Origin: CBDCFV01 sp965261795
GTDB lineage: Bacteria; Chloroflexota; Dehalococcoidia; Lucifugimonadales; UBA3495
Assembly (NCBI GenBank): GCA_965261795.1
Contig: OZ253476.1
Span: 4,464,001 to 4,528,000 of the forward strand
Reading direction: 5' to 3'
DNA length: 64,000 nucleotides
Part shown: in pieces, positions 51,967 to 61,390 of the stretch
Position numbering within the stretch: position 1 is the stretch's first letter
Layout of the letters: each line of letters begins with the position of its first letter
The notes under the pieces: generated by a model
The model's input: the letters and a program-made list of their open reading frames with translations, nothing else
Database searches by the model: none
What the model was told of the DNA's origin: nothing
Position numbers and translations under genes: made by a program

Positions 51967-52493
51967 TGGTACAAACCTCCGCCACCTCTGAATATTCGTG
52001 GATATGGGCCCACCCGGTACGCCATTGAGTGGCCTACCGCCAGGCGCTTGCAATGAATTTCGCCAATGATTATAACTCGAATGAAAATTACACAAATTAT
52101 CAAATCAAATGAATCATGGTTCAAGACAATGGCGATTGACCTTAAGCGGTCTACAGGGCAATCGCGTTATAAAGCGTGGCGGCCCATTTAATCCCCCGTC
52201 TTCACGGGGGCAGGCGTCATTCCCGTGGAAACGGGAATCCATAGTCGTTGGAAAGGGTAAATTTGCCTATGGGAGACAGTGTGGATTCCCGCCTTCGCGG
52301 GAATGACGGAAGGTTTTACGGCAGATTTGGCCTGTCTGGTGCACTGATAGTTAAAATGCGATTGACCTTAAGCGGTTGATGAGTGGGCGGGCTACTGACC
52401 CTGGAAAATGGTAGAATGAACTTTGGCGTGTTTTCTTGGCACAGTCCGATTATGCGCCGCACTCAATCAACCACGAGGTAAGGACGCTCTGCT
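51967..52493. other. 527-bp intergenic region with three hairpins and a long-range direct repeat
   Basis: No ORF. An AT-rich stretch near 52065-52110 is followed by repeats at 52132-52376 and a short leader of hflK. No clear promoter hexamers beyond TTGACC at 52363. Confidence 0.5.
52132..52376. repeat. 19-bp direct repeats enclosing three palindromes
   Basis: GCGATTGACCTTAAGCGGT at 52132-52150 and 52358-52376 is exact. Between them are hairpins CCCCCGT/ACGGGGG (52193-52210), ATTCCCGT/ACGGGAAT (52219-52238) and the REP ATTCCCGC/GCGGGAAT (52285-52304). Could be a non-autonomous mobile unit or a local duplication that took in REP elements. Confidence 0.8.
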
Positions 52494-54221
52494 ATGTACC
52501 CACCAGGAGGACCCAGGCAACCGGAAGTAGACTTCGACCAGATTATCGGAGGGTTCAGGAACAACCTCGGCAGAATCGCCGGCCGGTTAGGCGGCGGCGG
52601 TGTTGGCGGGATTATTGTCCTGGGCATCGGCCTGATAGTGGTCATCTGGATAGCCACTGGCATCTACCGGCTCGGCCCCGGCGAACAATCGGCCCAACGC
52701 CGCTTTGGCGCAATCTGTGGAGAGATTTTCGGGCCATGCTCCGATGTCTCCGGCATAGTTACGCAAACGGGACTTCATTGGTGGTGGCCCACCCCCATCG
52801 GCAAGAAAGACAGGGTGAAGGTAACGGAAACCCGGCGCATGGAGTTGGGCTTCCGCACCGGTTCTGCCGAAGGCGTCGCCGTGGAAGGCCTCATGATCAG
52901 CGGCGACCTCAACATCGTCGACGTGCAGATGGTGGTGCAATACGACATTAAAGACCTGGCCGGTTTCCTGTTCCAGGTGGACGACCCCGGTGAGGTTGAC
53001 CGGGACATACTGGCCGGTCAACCTGACGGCCGTACACTGAAGGATGCTGCGGAAGCCGCCATCAGGCTTGTAGTGGGGAAACGTACCATTGAGGACGTGC
53101 TGACGGAACAACGGACCGAAGTGGAATCGGAAGCCAAGGAACGTCTACAGGGCGTCCTCGACAGTTACGGCACCGGTATCAACATCCTCAGCGTGCAGTT
53201 GCTGAAGACCCAAGCGCCCGAAGAAGTCTTCGAAGCTTTCGAAGACGTGCTGCGCGCCCGCCAGGAAAAAGAGACCCGCATAAACGAGGCTCGTACTTAC
53301 GAAAACAGCATCATCCCAAGGGCGCAGGGTGATGCGGAGAGGATCAAGCGGGAAGCGGAAGCCTTCCAGCAAGCCCGCGTTTCTCGCGCACAAGGTGAGG
53401 CCGGCCGTTTCATTTCGGTGCTCCAAGCATTCCGTGACAATTCCATTCAGTTGCGCCACGAGCTACAGGACACCAATAACGCCGACGGTGACGGCGAACC
53501 CTCTACCGGAATAGGCTTGGCCGACGTCATAGTGATAGGCGGCAAGCAGACCCCCAACGGCGGGTTCGACATCCTCGTGGACTCACTGGCGGTGATCGGA
53601 ACCGACCTTGACAATCCCTCAAGCTGCGTGTTTTCCGACCGCGCGCTAAAGGCAGCCGGACAAGGCGCAACCAAATGCGCTTTTAGCGTTACCTTCGAGG
53701 CCAGGGTCGGGGACCCGGTGACCGGCGAGCGGTTCTCCATTGCCTACTTGGGGAACGAAGATGTAGTCCTGCCGGCGCTGGTTGGGTCCGGTCCTTTTGA
53801 AGTCAGGCTTGGCAACATCGTTCTGGATACTGACGATGGAGACGGAGACGACGACATGTTCACCGGTATCACCGCCTCCGACATTGCGGTGGTCGCAGGA
53901 CCCGACGGCGGCAACGCCCCCGGTGTTGACATGAGCGTTTCCGGGTTCGATCAACGCACCAACATCGTAACCTTCGACGTGCAGCAAGGCGAATCATTGA
54001 CACCCGGTGACGTGTTCACCGTCCGGTATTTGAACCAGGAAGACCTTACGATACCGGCGACGAGTGAGGTAACTCAGCAACGGCTCTACTTGGAGGCGAT
54101 CGAGGGAATACTTCCCAACGTCAACAAGATAATCGTCTCCCCCGACGCGCAATCCGTATTGCTCTTGGGAGGCAGGGGTGAAGTGACCCCGGTGCCGCTG
54201 GGTCCCAGGCCCTCTCCCTAA
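52494..54221 (+). CDS. hflK: HflK-like SPFH protein with duplicated insert
   Basis: 575 residues. One membrane helix (about 36-58) leads into the SPFH domain, then the coiled coil RINEARTYENSIIPRAQGDAERI and ARVSRAQGEAGRF. Normally VTxxRLYLE follows at once; here it comes only at 526 (VTQQRLYLEAIEGILPN). Between 314 and 523 lies a ~210-residue insert made of two related units: GIGLADVIVIGG...FSIAYLGNEDVVLPA and GITASDIAVVAG...FTVRYLNQEDLTIPA, joined by an Asp-rich link (DTDDGDGDDD). With HflC it forms the cage around FtsH. Confidence 0.88.
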   Translation: MYPPGGPRQPEVDFDQIIGGFRNNLGRIAGRLGGGGVGGIIVLGIGLIVVIWIATGIYRLGPGEQSAQRRFGAICGEIFGPCSDVSGIVTQTGLHWWWPTPIGKKDRVKVTETRRMELGFRTGSAEGVAVEGLMISGDLNIVDVQMVVQYDIKDLAGFLFQVDDPGEVDRDILAGQPDGRTLKDAAEAAIRLVVGKRTIEDVLTEQRTEVESEAKERLQGVLDSYGTGINILSVQLLKTQAPEEVFEAFEDVLRARQEKETRINEARTYENSIIPRAQGDAERIKREAEAFQQARVSRAQGEAGRFISVLQAFRDNSIQLRHELQDTNNADGDGEPSTGIGLADVIVIGGKQTPNGGFDILVDSLAVIGTDLDNPSSCVFSDRALKAAGQGATKCAFSVTFEARVGDPVTGERFSIAYLGNEDVVLPALVGSGPFEVRLGNIVLDTDDGDGDDDMFTGITASDIAVVAGPDGGNAPGVDMSVSGFDQRTNIVTFDVQQGESLTPGDVFTVRYLNQEDLTIPATSEVTQQRLYLEAIEGILPNVNKIIVSPDAQSVLLLGGRGEVTPVPLGPRPSP

Positions 54222-54251
54222 ACTTATCTATACCAGCGCAGGAGTCCTGAC

Positions 54252-55211
54252 ATGAGAAACTTGGTCATCCTCGGTATCGTGGTGATAGTCGCGCTTATAG
54301 TTGTTTCGCAGGCGCTATACGTGGTTGACGTCACCGAACAGGTGCTGGTCACCCGGTTCGGCGACCCCAGGACCGTGGCGACGGCTCCCGGCTTATACCT
54401 TAAAGCGCCCGTTGCCGACACCGTCCTCAGGTTCGACCGGCGCGTGCTGCGAATTGACGCCCAGCCCGTATCCATGCCTGACATCGACAAACAGAACCTC
54501 ACAATCGACTCTTACGCACGTTACAAGATCGTGGACCCCCTGAAGTTCTTCAAGACCCTCCAGAACGAGAACACAGCGGCGACAAGGATTGGCGACGTTG
54601 TTACTTCCAGCCTGCGTGACGAAATCGCGGTGAGACAAAGGACCGAGATTATTGGCGCAGAGCCATTGGTGGACCCGGCCACCGGGGAACAGTTGACCGA
54701 TGAAGAGGGACTGCCTCTCATCGAAGCCACCGAGTCCAGGACCGAGCTGTTGAAAATAGTCTTTGACGCCGTTCAGAAACGGGTAGAGGAAGGCGAATTC
54801 GGAATCCAGATAATCGACGTCCGGTTGAAACGGGCGGACTTCTCAGATCGAGTGCAAGAGACCATATTCAACCGTATGAGAGCCGAGCGTAACAAAATCG
54901 CGACAAGGCTGCGTTCAGAGGGCGATGAACAAGACCTGAGAATCCGCGCCGAAGCCAACAAGAACCGGGAGATTATCCTAGCGGCAGCCGAGCAGGAGAG
55001 CAACGAAATCCGGGGCCGCGGCGAAGCTGAAGCCATTGGCATCCTGGCCGACGCTCTTAACCGGGACCCGGAGTTCTTTGCCTTCCGGCGTACCCTGGAG
55101 GCTTACCCGAAGTTCCTGAACCAGCAGACTACCGTCATCCTGTCCTCGGACGCGGATATTTTCAAGTACCTGCAGGAACCTCCGGGACAACTCGGCTTGG
55201 CCAGGGAATAG
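54252..55211 (+). CDS. hflC: HflC-like SPFH protein
   Basis: 319 residues. One N-terminal membrane helix (4-20), SPFH domain (VTEQVLVTRFGDPRTVATAPGLYLKAP), a coiled coil (RAERNKIATRLRSEGDEQD) and the closing EAYPKFLNQQTTVILSSDAD, with no insert. It partners HflK 30 bases upstream. Confidence 0.93.
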   Translation: MRNLVILGIVVIVALIVVSQALYVVDVTEQVLVTRFGDPRTVATAPGLYLKAPVADTVLRFDRRVLRIDAQPVSMPDIDKQNLTIDSYARYKIVDPLKFFKTLQNENTAATRIGDVVTSSLRDEIAVRQRTEIIGAEPLVDPATGEQLTDEEGLPLIEATESRTELLKIVFDAVQKRVEEGEFGIQIIDVRLKRADFSDRVQETIFNRMRAERNKIATRLRSEGDEQDLRIRAEANKNREIILAAAEQESNEIRGRGEAEAIGILADALNRDPEFFAFRRTLEAYPKFLNQQTTVILSSDADIFKYLQEPPGQLGLARE

Positions 55212-55215
55212 CAGG

Positions 55216-56079
55216 CTAACGCCCGCTGATCCGTCGGCCCTCCTCCAGTCCGGGGTTCGATTTCACCGGGGAGGTGATGATGATGCGAAAGCCCTGCTCC
55301 AGTCGCATCGGAACCTCCTCGGCGGTCGCCCCGGTGGCGCAAGGCACCCCCGCGTCCAAGCAAGTGCGGAGAATGCGCAACAGGTTCTCCTGCACCTCCG
55401 GGTGGTTGGCATTCCCCCGGTGCCCCATGGACACCGACATGTCGCCGGGACCGGCCCAAATGGCCCCTATCCCTTTGACCTCCCGCAGGATGTCCGGCAG
55501 GTTCCTGACTCCCTCCGGCTCTTCCACAATGCCCATCAGCATCATGTTGCCGTTGGGGTCAAGGGGCCACAAGTCCGCAGCGTCGTAATACTCTTGGGCT
55601 GACAGTCCCCAATACCGCGGCGCGATGCGCTGCCACCACCCCCGCTCTCCCTGCGGTTCGAAGTCGGCCACTCCGGGCACCTGAGGATACCGCGCCGCCA
55701 CCACCGCCGCCCGCGCTTCCTCAACCGTGTTCAAGTGGGGCAGAACCAGCCCATACACGCCGGTGTCCAGAGTCTGCTTTATCACCCACTGGCTTACCTC
55801 CCTGGAGTTGGGGGGTATCCGGACGAAGGGCGTCGGGCTGGCTTGAAGGGCGCCTCCCCCCGCTATCCGCTTGCGGTTCAGCAAAAACTGGAGCGAGGTC
55901 CGCAGGTTGTTGAAGCTCAACCCCTCGTGCTCCATCTCCACGATAACCATGTCGTATTCCGAGTCGGCGATGAACGTGATGTCGTCCAAATTGCCGTTCC
56001 ACACCAACCCGGAGCAGAACACCGGGCGGCCCTGCTCCAGCAGGTCGACAACCCTGTTGTAGCGAACGTTTTCGGCCAT
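55216..56079 (-). CDS. HpcH/HpaI aldolase family protein
   Basis: 287 residues. MVIVEMEHEG, GLVLPHLNTVEEARAAV, GIVEEPEG (metal Glu) and WAGPGDMSVSMG (metal Asp) mark the family, class II pyruvate aldolases of aromatic or sugar-acid breakdown. GGAGG stands six bases before ATG 56079; longer readings upstream have no family sequence. Confidence 0.88.
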   Translation of the reverse strand: MAENVRYNRVVDLLEQGRPVFCSGLVWNGNLDDITFIADSEYDMVIVEMEHEGLSFNNLRTSLQFLLNRKRIAGGGALQASPTPFVRIPPNSREVSQWVIKQTLDTGVYGLVLPHLNTVEEARAAVVAARYPQVPGVADFEPQGERGWWQRIAPRYWGLSAQEYYDAADLWPLDPNGNMMLMGIVEEPEGVRNLPDILREVKGIGAIWAGPGDMSVSMGHRGNANHPEVQENLLRILRTCLDAGVPCATGATAEEVPMRLEQGFRIIITSPVKSNPGLEEGRRISGR

Positions 56080-56403
56080 GATATTCCTCCATCCTGCAAT
56101 TTGCTTGGCCCTGAATGTAAACGCCTGTCTCGATTGACTGCCAGCTAAGCCCTTTTTAAACACCTGGTATATGCCCGCCGGTGTCGTGACGCTCAAATGC
56201 TCCTCCAATCTCGGATTATCCGACCCGCGCCGCGTTGTTGTCCACCGGCCCGGAACCCACAGGTCATTTGACGAGTAGGACAAAATCCAATAAATTGGAT
56301 TCGTTTCCCGCGAACATGAAAATATCCCGTGCGCCCAAGCGCCCAAGCGCCCGGCTTTCGGCGGCGGATGCGGTGGTCCGGACGGCACCAACCAGGAGCG
56401 TCT
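56080..56403. other. 324-bp divergent region with the sucCD promoter
   Basis: No ORF. Holds the promoter and palindrome at 56268-56301 and, near 56331-56354, three head-to-tail GCGCCCAA-type octamers. Confidence 0.5.
56268..56301 (+). promoter_or_regulatory. sucCD promoter with operator-like palindrome over the -10
   Basis: TTGACG (56268-56273), 17 bases, TAAATT (56291-56296). The perfect 18-bp palindrome AATCCAATAAATTGGATT (56284-56301) covers the -10, as a repressor site would. Confidence 0.55.
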
Positions 56404-57558
56404 ATGAGGATCCATGAATATCAGGCAAAGGAAATCTTCGCCCGCTATGGCATTGCGGTCCCGCAAAGCCGATTGGCAGCCAGCGGCGAAGAGGCCCGGA
56501 AAGCCACAGCGGACCTCGATGGGCGGGCCGTGCTGAAGGCGCAGATACATGCCGGGGGCCGGGGCCACAGCGGAGGCGTCAAAATTGTCAACTCCCCTGA
56601 CGAAGCCCGGCAAGTCGCCGACGCGTTGCTGGCCGAACGTCTGGTCACCCCCCAGACCGGTCCTGAAGGGGCGCCTGTGCACCACGTCCTGGTCGAAGCA
56701 CTGGCCGACATAGCCCGAGAGTTGTATCTCGCCATCACCATCGACCGGGTTGCTCGAAGTCCTGTCCTTCTGGCCAGCCCGGCGGGTGGTATGGACATCG
56801 AAGAGGTCGCCGCCACCAGACCCGAGGACATCCATAACGAAGTCATTGACCCTGTCATGGGCTTTATGCCCTTTCAGGCCCGGCGCCTGACGGCCAAGCT
56901 GGGCTTGGAAGGCGCTCAAGCCCAAGCCTGCGCCGGTGTCATGGGCAACCTGTACCGGATATTCGCCGACAACGATTGTTCGTTGGTGGAGATTAACCCC
57001 TTGATTGTCACCGGCGGCGGCGACTTGGTGGCGTTGGATGCCAAGATTAACCTGGACGACGACTCGCTGTTCCGGCACCATGACCTCCTGGCACTGCAGG
57101 ACAAGAGCCAGGAGGATGAACTGGAAGCCCGCGCCGCCGATATGGATATAGCCTATGTCAACCTGGACGGCGAGGTGGGTTGCTTAGTCAACGGGGCCGG
57201 CTTGGCGATGGCGACCCTGGACGTGACCAACGCCGCCGGCGCGGCTCCCGCCAACTTTCTGGACGTGGGCGGCGGCGCAACCGACGAAAAGGTGGCCAAC
57301 GCGGTTTCGATCATACTGTCCGATCCCAAGGTCACGCGGGTGCTGGTCAACATTTTCGGTGGTATACTCCGGTGCGATGTAGCTGCCAGGGGCGTCGTTC
57401 AAGCGTACCGGCAAATGGATTCCAACCTTCCGTTGGTGGTGCGGCTGTTGGGCACCAACGCCGAAGAGGGCCGCAGCATTTTGCGGGACTCGGGGCTGCA
57501 GGTCACTTTCGCCAACACTCTGTCGGAGGCGGCTCATGCCATCCGGCAATCCCGCTGA
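56404..57558 (+). CDS. sucC: Succinyl-CoA ligase, beta subunit
   Basis: 384 residues. ATP-grasp start MRIHEYQAKEIFARYGI, KAQIHAGGRGHSGGVK for nucleotide, metal sites in VEINPLIV and ALDAKIN, and the CoA-ligase domain with NFLDVGGGA and NIFGGILRCD. It makes succinate and ATP/GTP from succinyl-CoA. AGGAG lies five bases before the ATG. Confidence 0.95.
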   Translation: MRIHEYQAKEIFARYGIAVPQSRLAASGEEARKATADLDGRAVLKAQIHAGGRGHSGGVKIVNSPDEARQVADALLAERLVTPQTGPEGAPVHHVLVEALADIARELYLAITIDRVARSPVLLASPAGGMDIEEVAATRPEDIHNEVIDPVMGFMPFQARRLTAKLGLEGAQAQACAGVMGNLYRIFADNDCSLVEINPLIVTGGGDLVALDAKINLDDDSLFRHHDLLALQDKSQEDELEARAADMDIAYVNLDGEVGCLVNGAGLAMATLDVTNAAGAAPANFLDVGGGATDEKVANAVSIILSDPKVTRVLVNIFGGILRCDVAARGVVQAYRQMDSNLPLVVRLLGTNAEEGRSILRDSGLQVTFANTLSEAAHAIRQSR

Positions 57559-57656
57559 ACTTCAGCCGCGCAAAACTTTCTTTCGCCCTTGAGTGCAAAG
57601 GTCAAGATGAGGATAAAAACTTCCCCGGGCAACTACTCTCCAAGGCAGGGACTGGA

Positions 57657-58541
57657 ATGAGCATCCTGGTGAATGAAAATTCTCGGATAGTGGTGCAGGG
57701 CATCACCGGACGAGAAGGGAGCTTCCACGCTTCCGCTTGCAAGGCCTACGGCGCTAACGTGGTCGCCGGAGTCACCCCCGGCCGCGGCGGGCAGGTCTTC
57801 GAGGATGAAGTCCCGATCTTCGACTCAATGGAAGAGGCGGTGCAAGCCACCGGCGCCAACGTCTCCCTTATTTTTGTGCCGCCGCCCTTCGCTGCGGACG
57901 CGATTGCAGAGGCGGCCGACGCCGGGGTGCCGTTGGTCGTGTGCATCACCGAAGGCCTCCCGGTGCTGGACACTGTCCGTATCAGCCGGTACTTGGAAAA
58001 CAAACCTGTGCGGCTTATCGGCCCCAATTGCCCCGGGCTTATCACGCCCGGCGCCCGTTGCAAGGTCGGAATCATGCCCGGGGCCATCCACAAGCACGGT
58101 AGGACGGGCGTAGTGTCCCGCAGCGGCACTCTGACCTACGAGGCCGTGGGCCAATTGACCGAGCTTGGCATCGGCCAGTCCAGTTGTGTGGGCATTGGCG
58201 GAGACCCTATTATCGGCACCAGTTTCATTGACGTGCTGCGGCTGTTTAACGAAGACCCGGATACGGACATGGTAGTGATGATCGGGGAGATCGGCGGCAC
58301 TATGGAACAGGAAGCCGCCGCCTACATCAAGGAGTCTTTCACCAAGCCTCTGTGCGCCCTGATAGTGGGGGCCACGGCCCCTCCGGGCAAACGAATGGGC
58401 CACGCCGGAGCCATCATCACCGGGGAAAGCGCTCGGGCCGAGACCAAGGTGGAAGCCCTCAAGGACGCCGGCGCTGTCATCATACCCACCCCGGCTGACA
58501 TTGGGACCACAGCGCAGAAACTGCTGCAAAGCATCGCGTAG
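57657..58541 (+). CDS. sucD: Succinyl-CoA ligase, alpha subunit
   Basis: 294 residues. VQGITGREGSFHA CoA-binding start, GPNCPGLITPG, and the phosphohistidine region GHAGAIITG. Follows sucC by 98 bases. The longer upstream frame in sucC is a shadow. With korAB it provides the 2-oxoglutarate to succinate steps. Confidence 0.95.
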   Translation: MSILVNENSRIVVQGITGREGSFHASACKAYGANVVAGVTPGRGGQVFEDEVPIFDSMEEAVQATGANVSLIFVPPPFAADAIAEAADAGVPLVVCITEGLPVLDTVRISRYLENKPVRLIGPNCPGLITPGARCKVGIMPGAIHKHGRTGVVSRSGTLTYEAVGQLTELGIGQSSCVGIGGDPIIGTSFIDVLRLFNEDPDTDMVVMIGEIGGTMEQEAAAYIKESFTKPLCALIVGATAPPGKRMGHAGAIITGESARAETKVEALKDAGAVIIPTPADIGTTAQKLLQSIA

Positions 58542-58600
58542 CCACGGGCCAGCCAGCGGCCTCACCGTAGCAAGACTAACTTTTTAGCGCCTTTGAACAC

Positions 58601-60097
58601 ATGAAGTACGAAACAGTCATCGGCTTGGAAGTCCACGTGCAGCTTGCAACCCAAAGCAAGATGTTCTGCTCCTGCCGGGCCGACTACCAGTCGGCGGGGG
58701 TGAACACCAGGGTCTGCCCGGTCTGCCTCGGTCTGCCGGGCGCTTTACCTGTAATTAATCGCAAAGCCGTGGAGTACACCGTCATGACCGGACTGGCGTT
58801 GGACTGCCGGATACCGGAGTACTCCAAGTTCGACCGCAAGAACTATCCCTACCCCGATCTTATGAAGGGCTACCAAATCTCTCAATACGACCTTCCCTTG
58901 GCCGTGGATGGGTTCTTGGATATCGAGGTTGAAGGGGGGCCGCGCCGTATCGGCGTGGAGCGAGTCCATTTGGAAGAGGACGTGGCCAAGTTGCAACACC
59001 TGTCCTCGGAAACAGGCGAGTCCTACAGCTTGGTGGACGTAAACCGTTCCGGTGTGCCCTTGATGGAAATCGTCAGCCGTCCCGACTTGTCATCTCCGGA
59101 AGAAGCCCGCGCCTATTTGACCACTCTCCACACCATATTGGTGTACTTGGGGGTTTCCACCGGCAACATGCAGGACGGCAGCTTCCGGTGCGACGCCAAC
59201 ATCAGTATCCGACCTGAAGGCAGCGCCGAATACGGCAAGCGGGCCGAAGTCAAAAATGTGAACAGCTTCCGCAACGTGTTCATGGCGTTGCAATACGAGG
59301 TTGACCGGCAGCGGCAGGTAGTGGACGGCGGCGGCGAGGTGGTCCAGGAGACCCGCGGCTGGGTCGATGACCGGAACGTGACCGTGTCCCAGCGCAGCAA
59401 AGAATACGCCCACGATTACCGCTACTTCCCGGAGCCGGACCTCCCTCCCTTGATTCTGGACCCGGTCTGGGTGTCGGCAATACAAGAACGCCTGCCGGAG
59501 TTGCCCGCCTCCCGCCGTGCGCGGTTCTCCGAACAGTATGGCCTTTCGGGCTACGACGCCAGTCTGCTGACGGCATCCAAGCCGGTGGCCGATTACTTTG
59601 AATCGGCCGTTGGACCGAAGCAGCTTGCCGGCGCCCAACTGCAAGACTTCTCCAAGAACGCCTGCAACTGGATTCAGGGAGACTTGAGTCGGCTGTTGAA
59701 GTTGGAAAACAAGCCCATCGCCGCTTGCCGGGTTACTCCCGACCACTTGGCCGAGTTGGTCGCCTTGGTGCAATCTAGCGCTATAAGCTCCACTATCGCC
59801 AAAACCGTACTCGAGGAAAGCTTCTATAGCGGCGACTCTCCGGGTAAAATCGTTAGTGACAAGGGCTACGCCCAGATCAACGACTCTTCCACAGTGGAAA
59901 AGGCTTTAGCCGAGGCGCTGGAAGCCAACCCGAAGGCCGTAGACGACTACATCCAAGGCAAGGAGTCGGCGGCCCGTTTCCTGGTAGGCCAAGTGATGAA
60001 AATCACTCGCGGCAGCGCCAATCCCGAGTTGGTCAACCAACTGGTCACCAGGGAGTTAGCCGCGAGACGAGAGGCGGCCTCTCAACAGGCTCCATAG
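58601..60097 (+). CDS. gatB: Asp-tRNA(Asn)/Glu-tRNA(Gln) amidotransferase subunit B
   Basis: 498 residues. VIGLEVHVQLATQSKMFC and VCPVCLGLPGALPVIN (zinc cysteines) start the kinase-like domain; SRPDLSSPEEA, DGSFRCDANIS, KNVNSFRNV and a YqeY tail follow. It activates mischarged tRNA for amidation. gatA and gatC are not nearby. Confidence 0.96.
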   Translation: MKYETVIGLEVHVQLATQSKMFCSCRADYQSAGVNTRVCPVCLGLPGALPVINRKAVEYTVMTGLALDCRIPEYSKFDRKNYPYPDLMKGYQISQYDLPLAVDGFLDIEVEGGPRRIGVERVHLEEDVAKLQHLSSETGESYSLVDVNRSGVPLMEIVSRPDLSSPEEARAYLTTLHTILVYLGVSTGNMQDGSFRCDANISIRPEGSAEYGKRAEVKNVNSFRNVFMALQYEVDRQRQVVDGGGEVVQETRGWVDDRNVTVSQRSKEYAHDYRYFPEPDLPPLILDPVWVSAIQERLPELPASRRARFSEQYGLSGYDASLLTASKPVADYFESAVGPKQLAGAQLQDFSKNACNWIQGDLSRLLKLENKPIAACRVTPDHLAELVALVQSSAISSTIAKTVLEESFYSGDSPGKIVSDKGYAQINDSSTVEKALAEALEANPKAVDDYIQGKESAARFLVGQVMKITRGSANPELVNQLVTRELAARREAASQQAP

Positions 60098-60148
60098 TCA
60101 ATTCGTCTTGGCCTTCCGCCAGCACAAGAAATCGTAGGGTGGTATAAA

Positions 60149-60376
60149 GTGAACCTGGGAATATATCTGAACATTGCCCAAATCTTAATCTCAGTCGTTA
60201 TCGTTATGGTTATCCTTCTTCAAGTAAAAGAGGGCAGCGCGGGACTTTTCGGCTCTCCCGGCACAACCGTCCGGACAAGGAGAGGACTGGAAAAGACGCT
60301 TTTCCAGTTCACTATCGTGCTGTCCGTAGTCTTCCTGGGTTTGTCTATCCTGAGCGTCCGGCTGGCGTCATTCTGA
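60149..60376 (+). CDS. secG: Protein translocase subunit SecG
   Basis: 75 residues, GTG start. Two membrane helices (about 5-25 and 51-72) around the loop LFGSPGTTVRTRRGLEK, the usual SecG pattern. It aids SecYEG translocation. Confidence 0.88.
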   Translation: MNLGIYLNIAQILISVVIVMVILLQVKEGSAGLFGSPGTTVRTRRGLEKTLFQFTIVLSVVFLGLSILSVRLASF

Positions 60377-60431
60377 CCACTCGACGCTCCTAAGCCGTTA
60401 ACGGACGCTTAGAAAGCCTTCCGCGGCGCTC

Positions 60432-61292
60432 ATGGAAACTTCCCCCATAGTCCTCACCACCGACTTCGGTCTTGCCGACCCGTATGTGGGAGTGATGAAG
60501 GGAGTAATCCTCAGAATCAACTCTCATGCCACAGTCGTAGACCTGACCCACAACATCCAACCCCAAAACGTGCGGCAAGCTGCCTTCCTGTTGGGCACAA
60601 GCCACCGGTTCTTCCCTCAAGGCGCCATCCATGCGGCGGTGGTAGACCCAGGGGTTGGCACCAATCGCAGACCGGTGCTGTTGGTGACGCCCGCCGCCAA
60701 GTTCATAGCTCCGGACAACGGCCTCCTCAGCCAAGTGTTGGCGGCCTGCTTGGACGAGCCGCCAAGCCAGCCCGGCCGGGTATTCGTGCCGGACGGTTTA
60801 GAGGCTTACCATTTGACCAACGACGAGTATTGGCTGCATCCCTTGAGTAATACCTTCCACGGACGGGATGTGTTTGCGCCTGTAGCAGCGCACTTGTCGC
60901 TGGGTGCGCCGCCTAGCGACTTTGGGCCGCCGGTCCAGGAACTGGAGTGGAGTCCCATTCCCCAGCCGGTGGCGCACGTCAACAGCGTTGAGGGGGAAGT
61001 GGTCTATGTAGACCACTTCGGCAACTTGGTAACCAACGTTCCAATTGAGAACATTGCCGGCTGGACCAACATAGTAACGGAGATAAACGGCGTCCAAGTA
61101 CACGGCTTAAGCCGGACGTTCCACTCCCCAGAGCCCTTGGAGAACGAATCAGCCCGCCTCATAGGCGGCAGCCTTGGCTATCTGGAGATCGCCGTGCCCG
61201 ACGGACACGCCGCCGCCGCGTTAGGGGTCACGGCCGGCGGACCGGTCCGAATCAGCCATTCCCCTCCTGAACAGGCCTTTCTTCACCGCTGA
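60432..61292 (+). CDS. SAM hydrolase (DUF62 / SAM hydroxide adenosyltransferase)
   Basis: 286 residues. LTTDFGLADPYVGVMKGVI with the SAM-binding Asp, HAAVVDPGVGTNRRP and FIAPDNGLLS, then VDHFGNLVTN in the C-terminal domain. The family splits S-adenosylmethionine to adenosine and methionine using water. It lies 55 bases after secG. Confidence 0.9.
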   Translation: METSPIVLTTDFGLADPYVGVMKGVILRINSHATVVDLTHNIQPQNVRQAAFLLGTSHRFFPQGAIHAAVVDPGVGTNRRPVLLVTPAAKFIAPDNGLLSQVLAACLDEPPSQPGRVFVPDGLEAYHLTNDEYWLHPLSNTFHGRDVFAPVAAHLSLGAPPSDFGPPVQELEWSPIPQPVAHVNSVEGEVVYVDHFGNLVTNVPIENIAGWTNIVTEINGVQVHGLSRTFHSPEPLENESARLIGGSLGYLEIAVPDGHAAAALGVTAGGPVRISHSPPEQAFLHR

Positions 61293-61313
61293 TCCGCCTG
61301 TCGGAAATCGGTA

Positions 61314-61341
61314 TTGACATCCAATTGCTCCATGCTACTAT
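61314..61341 (+). promoter_or_regulatory. Sigma70-type promoter of the E1 alpha gene
   Basis: TTGACA (61314-61319), 16 bases, TACTAT (61336-61341); the start codon is 49 bases downstream. Confidence 0.6.
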
Positions 61342-61390
61342 GGGGGAAATTCACGGCCAGCCTGCTGTTAGGCACGCTTGGGGAGGGACC

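Noticed and set aside
55216..57081. 621-codon minus-strand frame suggesting a longer aldolase
   Set aside because: Only the last 287 codons are HpcH/HpaI; the rest runs antisense through sucC and the promoter. GGAGG marks the start at 56079.
57180..57656. Upstream extension of sucD
   Set aside because: It lies inside sucC in another frame and lacks succinyl-CoA ligase sequence.
60389..60411. Palindrome CTAAGC...GCTTAG with inner CCGTTAACGG after secG as a terminator
   Set aside because: No T-tract follows; pairing is short.
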